A DNA stretch of 64,000 bases from the NCBI GenBank assembly GCA_023055425.1, contig JALGPY010000005.1:80951495-81015494 (forward strand). Reading direction: 5' to 3'. Positions 46,944-58,450 of this stretch are shown piece by piece. The notes beneath the pieces were generated by a model. It saw only the letters and a list, made by a program, of their open reading frames with translations, was not told where the DNA came from and searched no databases. This DNA is from Linanthus parryae. Lineage: Eukaryota; Streptophyta; Magnoliopsida; Ericales; Polemoniaceae. A program made the position numbers and the translations under genes. The stretch's first letter is position 1. Every line of letters begins with the position of its first letter.

Positions 46944-48902
46944 ACTGCCATGATACAACTCCCCCTGCAATATTAAACAAGTATCCTGAAGTGATATTTC
47001 GACTATCGAGGTCACCTTCCATATCGAAATATGTATATCCTTCCAAAACTGATTTGGAAACACCAAAGAACAAGGACAACATGGAGGTCCCCTTCAAATA
47101 CCTATGAATCCACTTGAATACTTCCCAATGTCCTTTTCGAGGATTAGAGAGAAACTTTCTCATCACCCCAATGAAATGAGCTGTATATAAACGAGTGCAA
47201 ACCATAGCATACATCAACTTTCTACTATAGAGAATATGGTATAGTTTCCATATCATCTCTACCTTCTCGGCTACAGGGGCACGATCTATAATATCCCATC
47301 TCACATCGAGATATTGTGGATTAGATGTGTGGTATATAGTAAAACTTGTGGATTACTACTAGCACCTTATAGGCCTACGCATTTTTGTCTAGTGGTACAG
47401 ATAAAGAATTTGCTGGGACAGTAATCCGCTCGAGGTGTTACAAATGGTATCAAAGCATACCCTGGTCCCATAAGTGCTCTTTATTGGGTGCACTCGCTAG
47501 AGAAGGGTTTACGTGACTCGGCACACTCAACGAGGACATCGAGTATATAAGGTGGGGCAATGTAATATCATGTCCCACATCGAGATATTGAGGATTAGAT
47601 GAGTAGTATGTAGCAAAACTTGTGGATTACTACTACCATCTTCGAGGTTTAAGCATTTTTATTCGCTGGTACATAGAAAGAAAGTGTTGGGACAGTAATC
47701 CACTCTGGGTGTTACACGATCTCTGAGTCAAAGTAAAGTGACTGGCAAATAGAGTATGAGTAGACTTATCTCCTTTCATGTTGCAGTTGTCGATCACGTG
47801 TGCAACATACTTCTCTTGCGATAACCAAAGCTTCCTGATTTTCCTATCACAAACAATCTTCATGCTCAATATCTGTTGCGCAGAACATAAGTCCTCAATG
47901 TCAAAAGACTTGAATAGCTCATTATTTGTCACTCCAATCATCTTTGAACTCTTACCTATAACCAACATGTCATTGACATACAAAAATAACATGATGAAGT
48001 CACCACCAAGTAATCTTCGAATGTAAAAATATTAGACTACTTGTCTTCGTTTGTACCCTTTCACTTCAAATCCTTCAGGCTTCTCCATGTAGATCTCTTC
48101 CTTCAATTCACCATGAAGAAAGACAGTCTTCACATCAAGTTTTTCAAGCTCGAGGTCCATATAGCCCCAAGACAACTCGAATTGAGGTCATCTTAACAAC
48201 TAATGAAAAGGTCTTATCAAAGTTAATACATTTCGTTTGGCCAAAACCTTTGACCATCGATTAAGATTTGTACTTTTCTAGCTTTCCATAATTATCCTTT
48301 TTTTAAACTTGAACACCCAATTGTTATTTAGTGTTTTTCTTCCCCTCAGGAGCTTTACTAACTCATAAATTTCATTCTTCTGTAAAGAGCTCATCTTTTC
48401 TTGCATAAACTTCATACAGCTAAACTTATCTTTATGAGTTCGCACCTCCTGGAATTTTTATATCTCCCCCTCATCAGTAAATAAAATATACTCACATGAT
48501 GGTTACCTAACTAATGGTTGTCGATCCTCTGTAGACCTTGTCAACTGAGGTCCTCAATTCTATGGTGGAGGGGGCTGCCCCCATTGCTCAACACCCTCTA
48601 CATTAGAATCATCATTGTCACCTTCCATCTCTAGAATCTCTATCTCTGGAGCTTCTCAAGAATCTATTCTTCGCCCATGGAACTCCGGGAGGTATCTGGA
48701 CTGAGGTCGGGAGATAGAACTTCTTTCAAACTTGACCACATCTTGATATCTAAATAGTCTGGTTCTTGTAAGAAACCACATCATGCTTCTTATCAGCTTC
48801 TTATTCAGTAGATTCCTTAGCCTGTAGCCAAACTCTGCATCTCCATATCCCAAAAATACACATGGATTGGTTTTGTCACCAAGCTTTACTCGATCTCATT
48901 GG
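46944..48902 (-). pseudogene. Tork/Tnt1-like Copia pol (integrase end, RT, start of RNase H)
   Basis: On the minus strand, from high to low coordinates: integrase C-terminal block KLGDKTNPCVFLGYGDAEFG (about 48890-48830), RT blocks KLDVKTVFLHGELKEEIYME (about 48150), LYVNDMLVIGKSSK (YVND for YVDD, about 47980), LWLSQEKYVAHVIDNCNM, then KLMYAMVCTRLY, RYLKGTSMLSLFFG, and GYLFNIAGGVVSWQ at the break with Tat copy E. Multiple stops and frameshifts. A TRIM (47287-47716) splits it. It runs on at 50309-50442 and at 37323-37000, so it was one pol gene before three insertions. Confidence 0.82.
47287..47716 (+). mobile_element. TRIM element 2, 430 bp
   Basis: Two 156-bp LTRs (47287-47442, 47561-47716), the second starting TGTAATATCATGTCCCAC and both ending GTGTTACA. 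Primer site TGGTATCAAAGC (47445-47456, tRNA-Met type, one mismatch), polypurine tract GGTGGGGCAA before LTR 2, and CGATC duplicates at 47282-47286 and 47717-47721. No 5S rRNA-like part, so not a Cassandra. Confidence 0.9.
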
Positions 48903-50308
48903 TGTTGGAGTAGATTCCCTAGAGGAAATCTATATTTAGTATGAACATTGTTTTGGCTCTAATATTCATTTATTATCCATGGAAATATTTAATATACTGA
49001 AGTCCTTAGATTACAATTGTTGTTTATCTTAAATATTCCTAGTCCATTATACTGATTAATATGACAATCACTATAGACTAGTATGTGGGTAGATTGATAT
49101 GGTGATATCAAGTCTAACACATGAGTATGCATTAGGAGTAATGGTATACTGGATTGATCCACCACGAGAAGGCTACATATAAATTATGTTAACGTCACAA
49201 GTGCTTCTCGTAGTGACAATGGTGTTCTAATCCTTAGACTTGAAGTCACTAGATAATCTAGTTGTGAAATATCATGTTTTAATATTATCAAATGTTACAC
49301 CTTAACTGGGTAACTATAAAGATAGTGATCGAGCATGATAGGAAGCAAGCTGAGAGATGGTAGTGATGTAGAGATGATTTTTCCCTCCTACATAATGAGA
49401 ATAAATATTCACGACCACTCGAGGGGTAGCGCTTATGGAATGTCTGGCCAGACTCAGCTAAATCAATATAGGATATTGATTTTATTTATACATATAAGCC
49501 TATTCCCAGAATCGAGAAACCACGGTTTGGATATACGAATGTGACAATTATGTCTCGTGTCCAATCCGGATATAGAGACAAAGGGATAGATACAACACGG
49601 TAACATTGGGCACAAGATTTGTTGGATCACTGACTATTTCTATTAGTTGGGTGGCATAGATGTGTTTCTAGACACCGCTCTATGTTTGTAATTGTTACTA
49701 CCAACTAAGTAGAGACCTATGGGGTCACACACCTTATGGATTAAAACTGGATTTAGATATTAATTATTTGGACTAATTAATCAAAAGGATCAAAACGAAA
49801 CCACATGTAAAGTTAGTAGGACTAATTTGTAAGGTGGACTAATGAATGTATGGACATGATTAGTATTGGGCAACTATGTAGGTAATAAGTAGTTATTAAC
49901 TATATAAAGGGAGTCATAGATTATTATTTCACAAGATTCATTATTGTGAGAATTAACAAAGCAAGGAGAGAGAGACAAGTAGAGGCCAAAGCCCTACCCG
50001 TCCGCCCTCTCTTTCCGTCGGCCACCTAGTGGCGCACGACCCTAGTTCCTCGTTTTGTGTGATCTCTTTCTGCCTCCTTCTTCGCGTAGCTAGCACTAAG
50101 AGGTGAAGATGATTCCAGCATACAATCCTAGGTGTGAATACTTGTAGGACGTGCACAACATTCTGCATTGTGATCACTCAGACAAACAAGGTACACAATT
50201 GTTTATCCCTTATCACGTTATGAGTGCTTTCCTGCGATCCGTGGAGGGCTTTGATCAGAAATTTATTTTTGTTATTTTGCTGCGTTACCTGCATCAAAGA
50301 CCCGTCCA
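48903..50308 (+). mobile_element. Solo LTR, about 1.4 kb, inside Copia pol
   Basis: Starts TGTTGGAGTAGATTCC and ends GTCCA. It interrupts the Copia frame exactly between the ACCCAATG (HIPN) and AGATCGAGTAAAG parts read on the minus strand. CATTGG occurs on both sides (48897-48902, 50307-50312), so the duplication is TTGG or CATTGG depending on where the end is drawn. TATATAAAGGG at about 49899 is a TATA box in plus orientation. No internal coding, hence a solo LTR. Family not identified. Confidence 0.7.
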
Positions 50309-50442
50309 TTGGGTATGTGCGTGAAGGCCTGCAGCCAAGCACCTTCATTAGAGTATGAAACGTGCTTACCGTGTCATACCTTCTCCAAAGTCTCAAAATC
50401 AAAAGGAGCAGATGGAGACATTTTAATCACATAACATGCAGT
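50309..50442 (-). pseudogene. Tork/Tnt1-like Copia pol, integrase piece
   Basis: On the minus strand: CYVIKMSPSAPFDFETLEKV, a stop, HGKHVSYSN, then a frame change and AFTHIPN, leading into the part at 48902. The integrase upstream of this point lies beyond Tat copy H, outside the window. Confidence 0.75.
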
Positions 50443-51069
50443 TGTAGATAGTGCTTTCTGAGCTGACAGATCTTGGCCACGTGGCAACCATCCAGCACAC
50501 CATATTGTGCTCCACACACACTGGATCACCAGCCGAGCTGATCCATGTGGGGGCTGCGAGACAGAGCCCTCGCATACCACTGCACGGGACTTGTAGGGAC
50601 TTAGTGGTTTGGAGGCTAGAGTAAGCCCTGTTGCGTGCGAGCCAAGCCCGCACACGACCTTTAGTAACTGTTTTGAGAGATTTATGGCACGAGCTCCATA
50701 AACCCGGTCAATCCGGTCAAACCCGGTCAACCTCGTAACGGTTCCGGTATTCGCGCACAACGTGCTGTAACGGTCCCTATATATGAGGACGAACGTGCCG
50801 TTGTGGTTAAGCTAATTAAGCCGCCATTAATGGGCGCATTAACCACACTACAACGGTCACGTTCCCTGCTATATATAGGACGTTAACCTTTCCATACAAA
50901 GGAGAACACACTTGCCATACGCGGAAGCTCTGCCAAACCTCTGTCTCTCTCTCAGACATTACTACTGTCTTACTCTCTCCCTATACACAACCCAACTCTT
51001 CCAGTGCTATCTCTGATCCTCTACATACGGTGTACACGGAGGTCTCCCCGCCGGAATCTCTTGTGCACA
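50443..51069 (+). repeat. 5' LTR of Tat copy H
   Basis: 627 bp, TGTAGATAGTGC ... TGTGCACA. The first 84 bp recur without change at 62337-62420. Two TATA-like boxes lie at about 50777-50784 and 50870-50877. Confidence 0.85.
50792..50863. repeat. Inverted repeat between two TATA-like boxes in the Tat LTR
   Basis: AACGTGCCGTTGTGGTTAA (50792-50810) is mirrored by TTAACCACACTACAACGG and TCACGTT (50839-50863), loop of about 28 bp. TATA-like sequences lie about 10 bp outside each arm. Confidence 0.75.
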
Positions 51070-51072
51070 TTT

Positions 51073-51089
51073 TGGTGAACCCGACGTGA
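51073..51089 (+). other. Candidate primer binding site of Tat copy H
   Basis: TGGTGAACCCGACGTGA, 3 bp after the LTR. The leading TGG fits a tRNA CCA end, but I cannot assign the tRNA with confidence. Confidence 0.5.
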
Positions 51090-51109
51090 ACTTACCAACA
51101 AAAGCAACC

Positions 51110-53668
51110 ATGTCTCAGGAGGATGATATCAGCAACAGATCGCCTTCCACCGAAACCGCCTCGGGAGAGGAGACCCGCCGTACTCCTACGACTCCAGGCG
51201 AAACACCGACGCTAGAGTCCTTGGACGCCACTGTTCAAAGTCAGGCGAAAGCTCTCAAAGCTCAGTCTGCGCAACTAGAACGGATCTTGGCCGTTCTGGG
51301 CACCCTTGCGCCAAACCCTTCACCAGCCACCGCCGTCCCTCAAGGAGGAGGAGCCCCTACCGTTCCGGGACTGGGAGTGTCAACTACACCTCCCAACTCT
51401 AATCTACAAACTCCACCGGCGACTACGCAGCTGCCCTCGATTCAGGGGTCAACAGCTCAGATGTTGCCTCTCACCGCTCACACTCCTCAGCCTCCGGCTT
51501 TGGCATCTAACCTGGCTTCGCAGTACCCCTTGCCTCCTCCAACGGCGATCTGGGGCAATGCGAGCAGTCAATATGTCCCCAATCCTTCGGCGGCGTATGT
51601 ATCGCCTCCGCCTGCGGCAACCCCTCCTTCTGCTACCGAGGGAAGCATTCCAGAATGCATGACGTCTCTGCAGAAGCGCATGGACACTATTCTGGCTCAC
51701 CAGTCATTTGCGGATACCATTATCCCGAAGCTAGACAACGATCCACCCATCCCGCGAGAGATCTATCTCATGCCTAACCCGGCGGGGTACAAGGCTCCTA
51801 AATGGGACAAGTTTGAGGATGTCAACGGGAACGCTCATGAGCATGTCATGCGTTTCATTGATGTCATGGGGCCATACGAAGCCGATCCCAAGCTGCTGAT
51901 GCGAGAGTTCCCAAAATCTTTGGGGAACGTAGTGTACAAGTGGTACCGAACGTTGGAAGCCGGATCCGTGAAGACTTGGGACGACATGGTCCAGAAGTTC
52001 TATACCAAGTTCTTCCAGATGGAAGAAAAGGTGACAATGATCCACCTCTCGCGGATGTATCAGAAGCGCGAGGAGGACGTGATCACATTTATCAAGAAAT
52101 TCAGGGCGAAGTCCTTGGAGTGCAAAGATCCAATGCTCGAAAGCCGGCTCGTATAGATATGCCTGCAGTGCATGCGAGATGAATACAAAGGTATGCTCAT
52201 CAATCTGCAAACACCTACGTTTTCAAAGCTCATCGAATGCACCAAGAACATCGAGCCTGTAGTAGAGAGACAGAAAAAGAAGAACGCCCCGGAGCGATCT
52301 TCGAGCGGCACCACCTACAAAATCGGAAGGTTCAGTTACAAGAGGGGACGCGAAGCTGAAGTCAATACAGTTTCACCCCAGAAGCAGGCGAAGGTGGTGG
52401 ACTTCGATGTACCACCTCTGCCATGTTCGGTAGAGGAGGCAAGCGATCTCTGCAGGCAATGGCGCAAGGACGGTGTCCTACCGCCGCTCGAGAAGGTACC
52501 CTCCAAGGAAATGGTAAGGGACCCGAAGTGGTGCGAGTACCACGGCAAGGTCATGCATCCTACAGCGGAATGTAGGAAGCTCAGGATTGTATTCAATCAA
52601 AAGATGAAGAACGGCGAGCTGATCGTCAGCGATCACAGGAAGGATGTGCGCAACAATCCGCTTCCTGCTCATGCGGAGCAGGGCTCGAAAGGGAAAGAAG
52701 TCGCCATGATCTCGATTGTAGACTTGGAAGAAGTCGCAGAGGATGGTCTACCCATCATTGCCGAGGTCCATGAAGACGAAGACTACAGCATGGACACAGA
52801 GGATGAACGTGCCGACCGGATGAAGGCGTCGCACGGCTTCAGCAGATTCTTCGACGAGATGAATTTCTCGGAGAAATGCCGGACAGAAATGACGAAAGCG
52901 ATCTTAAGGATAGCAGAGGACTACGAGGAGGATCTTGTAGTCTCCAACGGGAAAGTCATCAGGGCGCCTCGTTCAACGGAAAAGATTATGACCTTTTCTG
53001 CCGGCGACAAAAAGACAGATGCGAGCCACCAGAGGCCTCTCTATGTGACGGCCATCATCAACGGCGTCGAGTTCAAAAGAGCATTCGTCGATGGAGGAGC
53101 AGCAGTCAACGTTGTTTCGCTCCACACACTGAAGCTAGCAGGGATCCCCGAGCACAAGATCGTCAGGCGTCCATCTCCGCTGATGGGATTCGGAAGCGAC
53201 TCTAGAATGACGATCGGATGGATCCGCCTGGGCGTTCAGATTGGCAAAATCAAGTGCTCAGCGAAGTTCTATGTCATAGACGCGAACACTACGTATCACA
53301 TGATCATAGGTCGAGCCTGGATTCATCGCTTCGACGCGGATCCTTCAACGGCTCACCAGGTTATGAAAGCTATCTGGAACGACAGAATAGTCGAGATACC
53401 GGCTTCGACAAATCCATTCAACTTGGATGAAGCACATCTCAGCGAGGCGGTATGGTTCACCGAGATGGCGGACGAGCAAACACTCGGACCATTCAATCCT
53501 ACTCCTTTACCTCTATGGGAGGACATCAAGGATCAGTCACCAGCGGGAGTAATGGTGACAAGAGAAGATGCCAAGGAAAATCCGCCCACACGCGAAGAGG
53601 CGCCACGAATCGCGTACCAGCGAAATAGTGTGTATACACTAAAGCGAATTGCAAAGCATGACCCCTAA
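51110..53668 (+). pseudogene. Tat gag-protease of copy H
   Basis: One frame from ATG 51110 (MSQEDDISNRSPS; first ATG after the primer site) to TAA 53668, with a single in-frame TAG at 52154-52156. The N-terminus is Ser/Thr/Pro-rich and disordered. The gag core follows at about 51760-52140 (YKAPKWDKFEDVNGNAHEH, then WYRTLEAGSVKTWDDMVQKF). WCEYHGKVMHPTAECRKL (about 52530) is the zinc-finger-like motif. The protease has VDGGAAVNVVSLHTL (catalytic Asp at about 53089-53091) and MIIGRAWIHRF. Apart from the TAG the frame is well kept over 850 codons, much better than pol. Confidence 0.85.
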
Positions 53669-54139
53669 GGCAAGGAGATAGAGAGTTTCTACGCCAATGG
53701 GAAGAAGTGCTATCGCATATGAAGGTGCGCGGGGATGTCCTCACACGGTCATGGGGATATCCCTGAGCAAATCAATCAAATCGAGCAGATCGCGGTAACG
53801 AAAGAGCCAATGCAGAGCACTCCAGACGAGAAGCTCAAAGAAGCACCTGAATGCATGGAAGATAGGCCTAGACCACAAAATCAAGAGCTATAGGAAGTGT
53901 TCCTCAGCCCGAACGAGGAAAAGAAGAGGCCAGTCTTTCTAAGTGCAGACCTCACCAGCGAGGAGGAGCAAGGACTGCTACAGCTCCTAACTGAATACAA
54001 GGATGTGTTCGCATGGGAGTATGCACCGTTTAGACATCATCCCAGGTTCTAAATCGTTAAAGCAGAGCACAAGGAGCTTCAGGCCGGAGCTTAACGTGAA
54101 GATCAAACAGGAGATTGTCAAACTCCTGGATGCCAACTT
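53669..54139 (+). pseudogene. Remnant of RT N-terminus, Tat copy H
   Basis: EEKKRPVFLSADLTSEEEQG and LLTEYKDVFAWEYAP match the linker just before RT. It is followed by a frame change and the first RT helix (FRPELNVKIKQEIVKLLDAN-like, about 54085-54135). It then jumps at about 54139 into the integrase core. RT fingers, palm, thumb, RNase H and the integrase zinc domain are absent. Confidence 0.75.
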
Positions 54140-54927
54140 CGCACGGGAATCATTTTATTCTCACCGCAACTGAGCTATTTACCAAATGGGTGGAGGCAAT
54201 ACCATTAAAGACGGCAAACGCGCTAGCTATGGTCCACTTCATCCAAGAAAACATCATATGCAGGTTCGGAATTCCAAACACCGTTCTTTCAGATAATGGT
54301 ACTCCTTTTGTTAATCGCCAGGTAGCTGCGAAGTTAGCAGAGTGCAATATCAGGCAAATATGTTCCACCCCTTATTACCCGAAGCGGAACGGGCAAGCCG
54401 AAGCGACCAACAAAACGCTGTTGAGAATTTTGAGTAAGATGGTCGCAGATGATCACAAGAAATGGGCCGACTCTTTAAGCATAGCTCTGTGGGCTTACCG
54501 AACTTCTCCAAGGACACCCACGGGGGCCTCATCATTCCTACTATGCTATGGGGCCGAGGCCGTGGTACCTGCGGAGGTGAGAGTCAATTCGGCAAGGTTA
54601 GCCTTTCACGCACTCTACAAAAACCAACGTGATCATGACTTGGTCTTGCTGGAGGAAAAGCGAGAACAAGCGAAGAGGACCAATAAGCGGTATCAAGAAA
54701 GGATCGCTCGTGCTTACAATAAGACGGTCCAGCGAAGGGATTTCGCAATTGGAGATTTGGTCCTGCGCGCATCCGACCACTGCATGCGAGAAGCGGCTCA
54801 CCCAAAGTTCGCAGCCAATTGGGAGGGACCCTTCGAAGTCACAGAAGTCTTTGACAGTGGCTATTGCAGCATACGAAGGTTGCACGGTACAACCTCAACC
54901 GAGTTCAGTCAACATGCGCTGGATTAA
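54140..54927 (+). pseudogene. Tat integrase of copy H, core and C-terminus
   Basis: Open frame starting inside the core: HGNHFILTATELFTKWVEAI, LSDNGTPFVN (second catalytic Asp) and STPYYPKRNGQAEATNKTLL (Glu). The first catalytic Asp and the zinc domain are lost in the deletion. The C-terminal part (RRDFAIGDLVLRASDHCMRE, KFAANWEGPFEVTE) is followed by a frame change near 54880, where the usual ending (MRWIKKYYP) is found in the next phase up to 54943. Confidence 0.85.
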
Positions 54928-55149
54928 GAAGTACTATCCCTGACTCCTCTCATTTCATGCGTTTTATTATAACGTCGCTTAATGTCTTGTATGGCTACGA
55001 TTTACACAATCTCCTCTCCCATATGAGAGGATTGTAATCTCATCTCTCCCATACGAGAGCATTATAATAAGAGAATTCTCCCAAATGAGAACTTCCTATT
55101 GCTGGATGTCAATTTTGCTTCATTTTAGTTTGTTATAACTGTTAACAAT

Positions 55150-55900
55150 GGGCTATCCGCCACAACAGCAATCTGTGCAAACGCGATCTTAACTGATCAT
55201 CTAAGCCTATCTGTCATGATAGCAGCCTATGCAAACGCGATCTTAACTGATCATCTAAGCCTATCTGCCATGATAGCAGCCTATGCAAATGCGATCTTAA
55301 TTGATCATCTAAGCCTATCTGCCGTGATAGCAGCCTACGCAAACACGATCTTAATTGATCCTCTAAGCCTATCTGTCATGATAGCAGCCTACGCAAATGC
55401 GATCTTAATTGATCATCTAAGCCTATCTGCCGTGATAGCAGCCTACGCAAACACAATCTTAATTGATCCTCTAAGCCTATCTGTCATGATAGCAGCCTAC
55501 GCAAATGCGATCTTAATTGATCATCTAAGCCTATCTGTTACGATAGCAGCCTATATAAATGCGATCTTAATTGATCCTCCAAGCCTATCTGTCACGATAG
55601 CAGCCTACGCAAAGCAATCTTAATTGATCTTCTAAAGCCTATCTGCTACGATAGCAAATCATGGGAAAAACGATCTTAATTGATCTTCCAAAACCTATCT
55701 GCCACGTTAGCAATATATGTGTAACGTGATCGTAAAACAATCTTTCAGGCCTATCTGCCGTTATAGCAGCGTTATACGAATGCGATCTAAAATTCTTCCT
55801 TAAGCCTATCTATTGAGATAGCAACATCATGCGAAAATGATCCCAAGTCATCTGCAAAGAGTCTATCTGATGTGATAGCTCTTACATTTGAAATTGAAAG
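55150..55900. repeat. Tandem array of 54-bp units, Tat copy H
   Basis: About eight well-kept 54-bp units (55210-55623) with diverged units on both sides. Each has CTATCTGnnnTGATAG (a dyad) and GCGATCTTAATTGATC. Two successive 108-bp blocks (about 55321-55428 and 55429-55536) are almost identical, showing a dimeric higher-order step. Because 54 is a multiple of three and contains no stop, an 18-residue repeat frame (MIAAYANAILIDHLSLS...) appears, but it is a by-product. Confidence 0.93.
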
Positions 55901-57325
55901 CAAATCACAAGCCCATCTGCTAGGATGGCACAACTGCACAAATACGATCTCGAACGATCTAGTAAAATATCTGCGAATTTATATGGCAGATAGCAAATGC
56001 GAAACATGTATATAGCATTATGCAAAGCAAAATATGCCGATGCGCATGCGAAATTGTATTTTGTTGCAACAGCACAGCAAATAATACAAAAGCTATTTAT
56101 CATTATGAGTCAATAAGACTTACTATTTATCTGTCTAGATAGCAGCTTACAAGCGAAAAAGCTCAAATCTAACTACGCAGCCAAAATGGCTTACAATACA
56201 TTCGAAAAGTAACTGACAAGCCAGCAGAGACACACCATGGGAATCCTGACTGAAAAGGATGAACCCAACGGTCCTAACACCGCCTATGCGATACACAGAT
56301 CTGCGACCGAACATCTGTCGCAAGTGGGATCTTGCTCCAAAGAGCCACATGAAGCCATACGTTCGAGATCCCAGTATTTGACAAGGCCCTTGTCAGATCA
56401 ACATCCCATGAGATGTGCCTGAGGAACCACCGGTTCCGGCGTTCAACAGGCAAGCAGAAGCTCCAAAGGGCAAGGGTTCCTTGTAGACGGGGATGAACGC
56501 AACGGTTCGCCACCCTGAGCTCACGAACGTGGGGGCAATAAATCCTCCTCCAGGGATGCTGGAGGAGAATGCCGCCGTTCATTACGAATCGGTAGCACGG
56601 TCACTACGGCGCTGCACCTCACCGGGAGGCGGCCGGAAACATGACCTGCAAACATAATATACGAAGAAAATTCTTCGAACACACATGAGGTATCATATCC
56701 ATCTTCTTGACGATGGTTATAAAGAGCAATAAGCCTCATAAAGCGGATCTTGGAAACTATTTCTATAGCACAAAGCGCAAACGCAGGATGCACAACTTGG
56801 AGTTGCCATGAATCAACGAAAAACAAGCGTTGAAGCCAGCAGTCGTAAGGACTCACGGCAAAGCACATTTTTGGGATGAAGAACCCAAATAACAAAGACA
56901 GGGTTTATATAGACCCTGTGGAGACTCTTCAGTTGCGAAAGATGAGTCAGCAGAATTCGAAAAAAGGGTAAGGTCAATCACTTACGCCTTGAAAAGTGGT
57001 AACGATCAATTACCCTACTAAAGGCTACGACGATTCAGTTGCGTATCCTAATTAATGACGGATGGTCATGATTCGGATGGACTTCCCAAGGAAAGCGTTC
57101 TTATCTTCCGAGAAATTAGCGCGAAAATCAAGCGGAGTATCAATTGCTGATGTCATAATTGGATATGCACGGAGATATCCTATCAAATCCCGGAAAGGGC
57201 AAAACGGGCAAGTTGATTCTTTTTGTTAAAAAAAAGGGGGAGAAACCCTAGCAACATTACATTAATGTTTCCGCATTACATTAATGTTCCAGCTATTTCC
57301 TTACTACTTTTCAAATTCAAAAAAG
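55901..57325. other. Non-coding stretch between array and antisense gene
   Basis: No gene recognised on either strand; further degenerate GATAGCA-type units reach about 56140. Probably the shared 3' UTR region of the convergent pol and antisense transcripts. Confidence 0.45.
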
Positions 57326-57801
57326 TCAAAGCAAATTCTTGATCAAGGAGTCATGGGGTGCGAACTGATGGCTTAGCTTCTCTACCTGCTCCACTTCTTG
57401 CCTCAATTGCTCGCACTTGGCATTCATCTCATGATAGAGCCTCGTAGCCTCTTCAGCCTTTTGTTTCTGCTGCTCCACCTTTTGCTTCTCAGCTGCGAGA
57501 TTTTGGTGGCCGAGTTTCAAAGTTACGGCTGCGCGAATCAGGGTAACTCTTTTCATAAGAAATCTGAAACCCAATCTGCCTTGGACTTTGGTAAGAAGAT
57601 TTTGGAACATGCCAAAAAGCAGCTCGGCACTCTGAACAGAAATGGTCGCAGGCGTGGCCATAGACAGCTGCTCCAAAATACAAATGGCTTCGGTAAGAAA
57701 CAGCCTCCTGTCGAAAGGCCCTATCTCCAGAGATCTTTCAAATGATTGAGGGTAGGTGAGGCGCATCTGAACTACCCAGTCCACATCAGTTTGCTTCAGA
57801 C

Positions 57802-57882
57802 CTAAAGCAATGTCAAAGCTAAGTTATGATGTCAAACTCGCAAATGAATGATACGAGATGCAAACAGCAAATCTCTACTTAC
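57802..57882 (-). other. Intron 4 of the antisense PMD gene
   Basis: ACTG|GTAAGT donor and TTGCTTTAG|GT acceptor; phase 1, frame kept from LEGT into GLKQTDVDWVVQMRL. Confidence 0.78.
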
Positions 57883-58371
57883 CAGTCCCTTCGAGAATCT
57901 CACGAAGAGAAGGGATGCGCATTGCCGGAGTGGTCGAAGACTGTCCTCGCTCCATAGCTCTCCTGTCAGCTGCGAGCTCTAACCCCTCGTAGTTAGGAGG
58001 AAGAGTATAGGCCGCACCAGCTGCGACTGCATTCCCAACCTGCGAGCCCCAAAAGCTCCACGCGGGAATAGGTGCCGCCGACTCAGTCATCGGCGGAGGC
58101 GAAGTGACAGCCGAAGTTGCTTGGCGAGGGACACTCTCAGATGCGGAAGCATCAGCAGCACTTGTTCTTACTTCCTCAGCGCCAGTATGGGCATCTTCCT
58201 CCATTAGCACAGCATCAGCTTCAGCATCATCGGAAAGTTCGATGATGTCCTCAAGAGGCTCTCCTGCGTGTTCAGTAGCTGCGACGGGCTTCTCGGTATG
58301 GGGGCTCGGAATCGGAACGTAGGATGCGGAAGGCTGACTTCTCTGCTCCAGCACAGGTTCCTCAACATTGC

Positions 58372-58450
58372 CTGCGACACAAAATGCGATAGTATGAGGT
58401 AACTCACATTGTATGTTATTTTACTATCTTTGCTAAAGTTAAGAGCAAGC
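58372..58450 (-). other. Intron 3 of the antisense PMD gene
   Basis: GGAG|GTGCTT donor (weaker) and GTGTCGCAG|GC acceptor; phase 1, frame kept into NVEEPVLEQRSQ. Confidence 0.65.

Noticed and set aside
47287..47716. Cassandra TRIM (5S rRNA-bearing)
   Set aside because: The LTRs do not contain the conserved 5S promoter boxes; only the general TRIM structure fits.
55216..55623. 135-codon frame encoding an 18-residue repeat
   Set aside because: It follows from a 54-bp tandem unit without stops; it ends when the repeats lose register and has no equivalent in the decayed array of copy E.
55150..55900. Resemblance to a CRISPR-like array (regular repeats with dyads)
   Set aside because: Units are contiguous with no unique spacers, and this is a plant retroelement; it is an ordinary tandem repeat.
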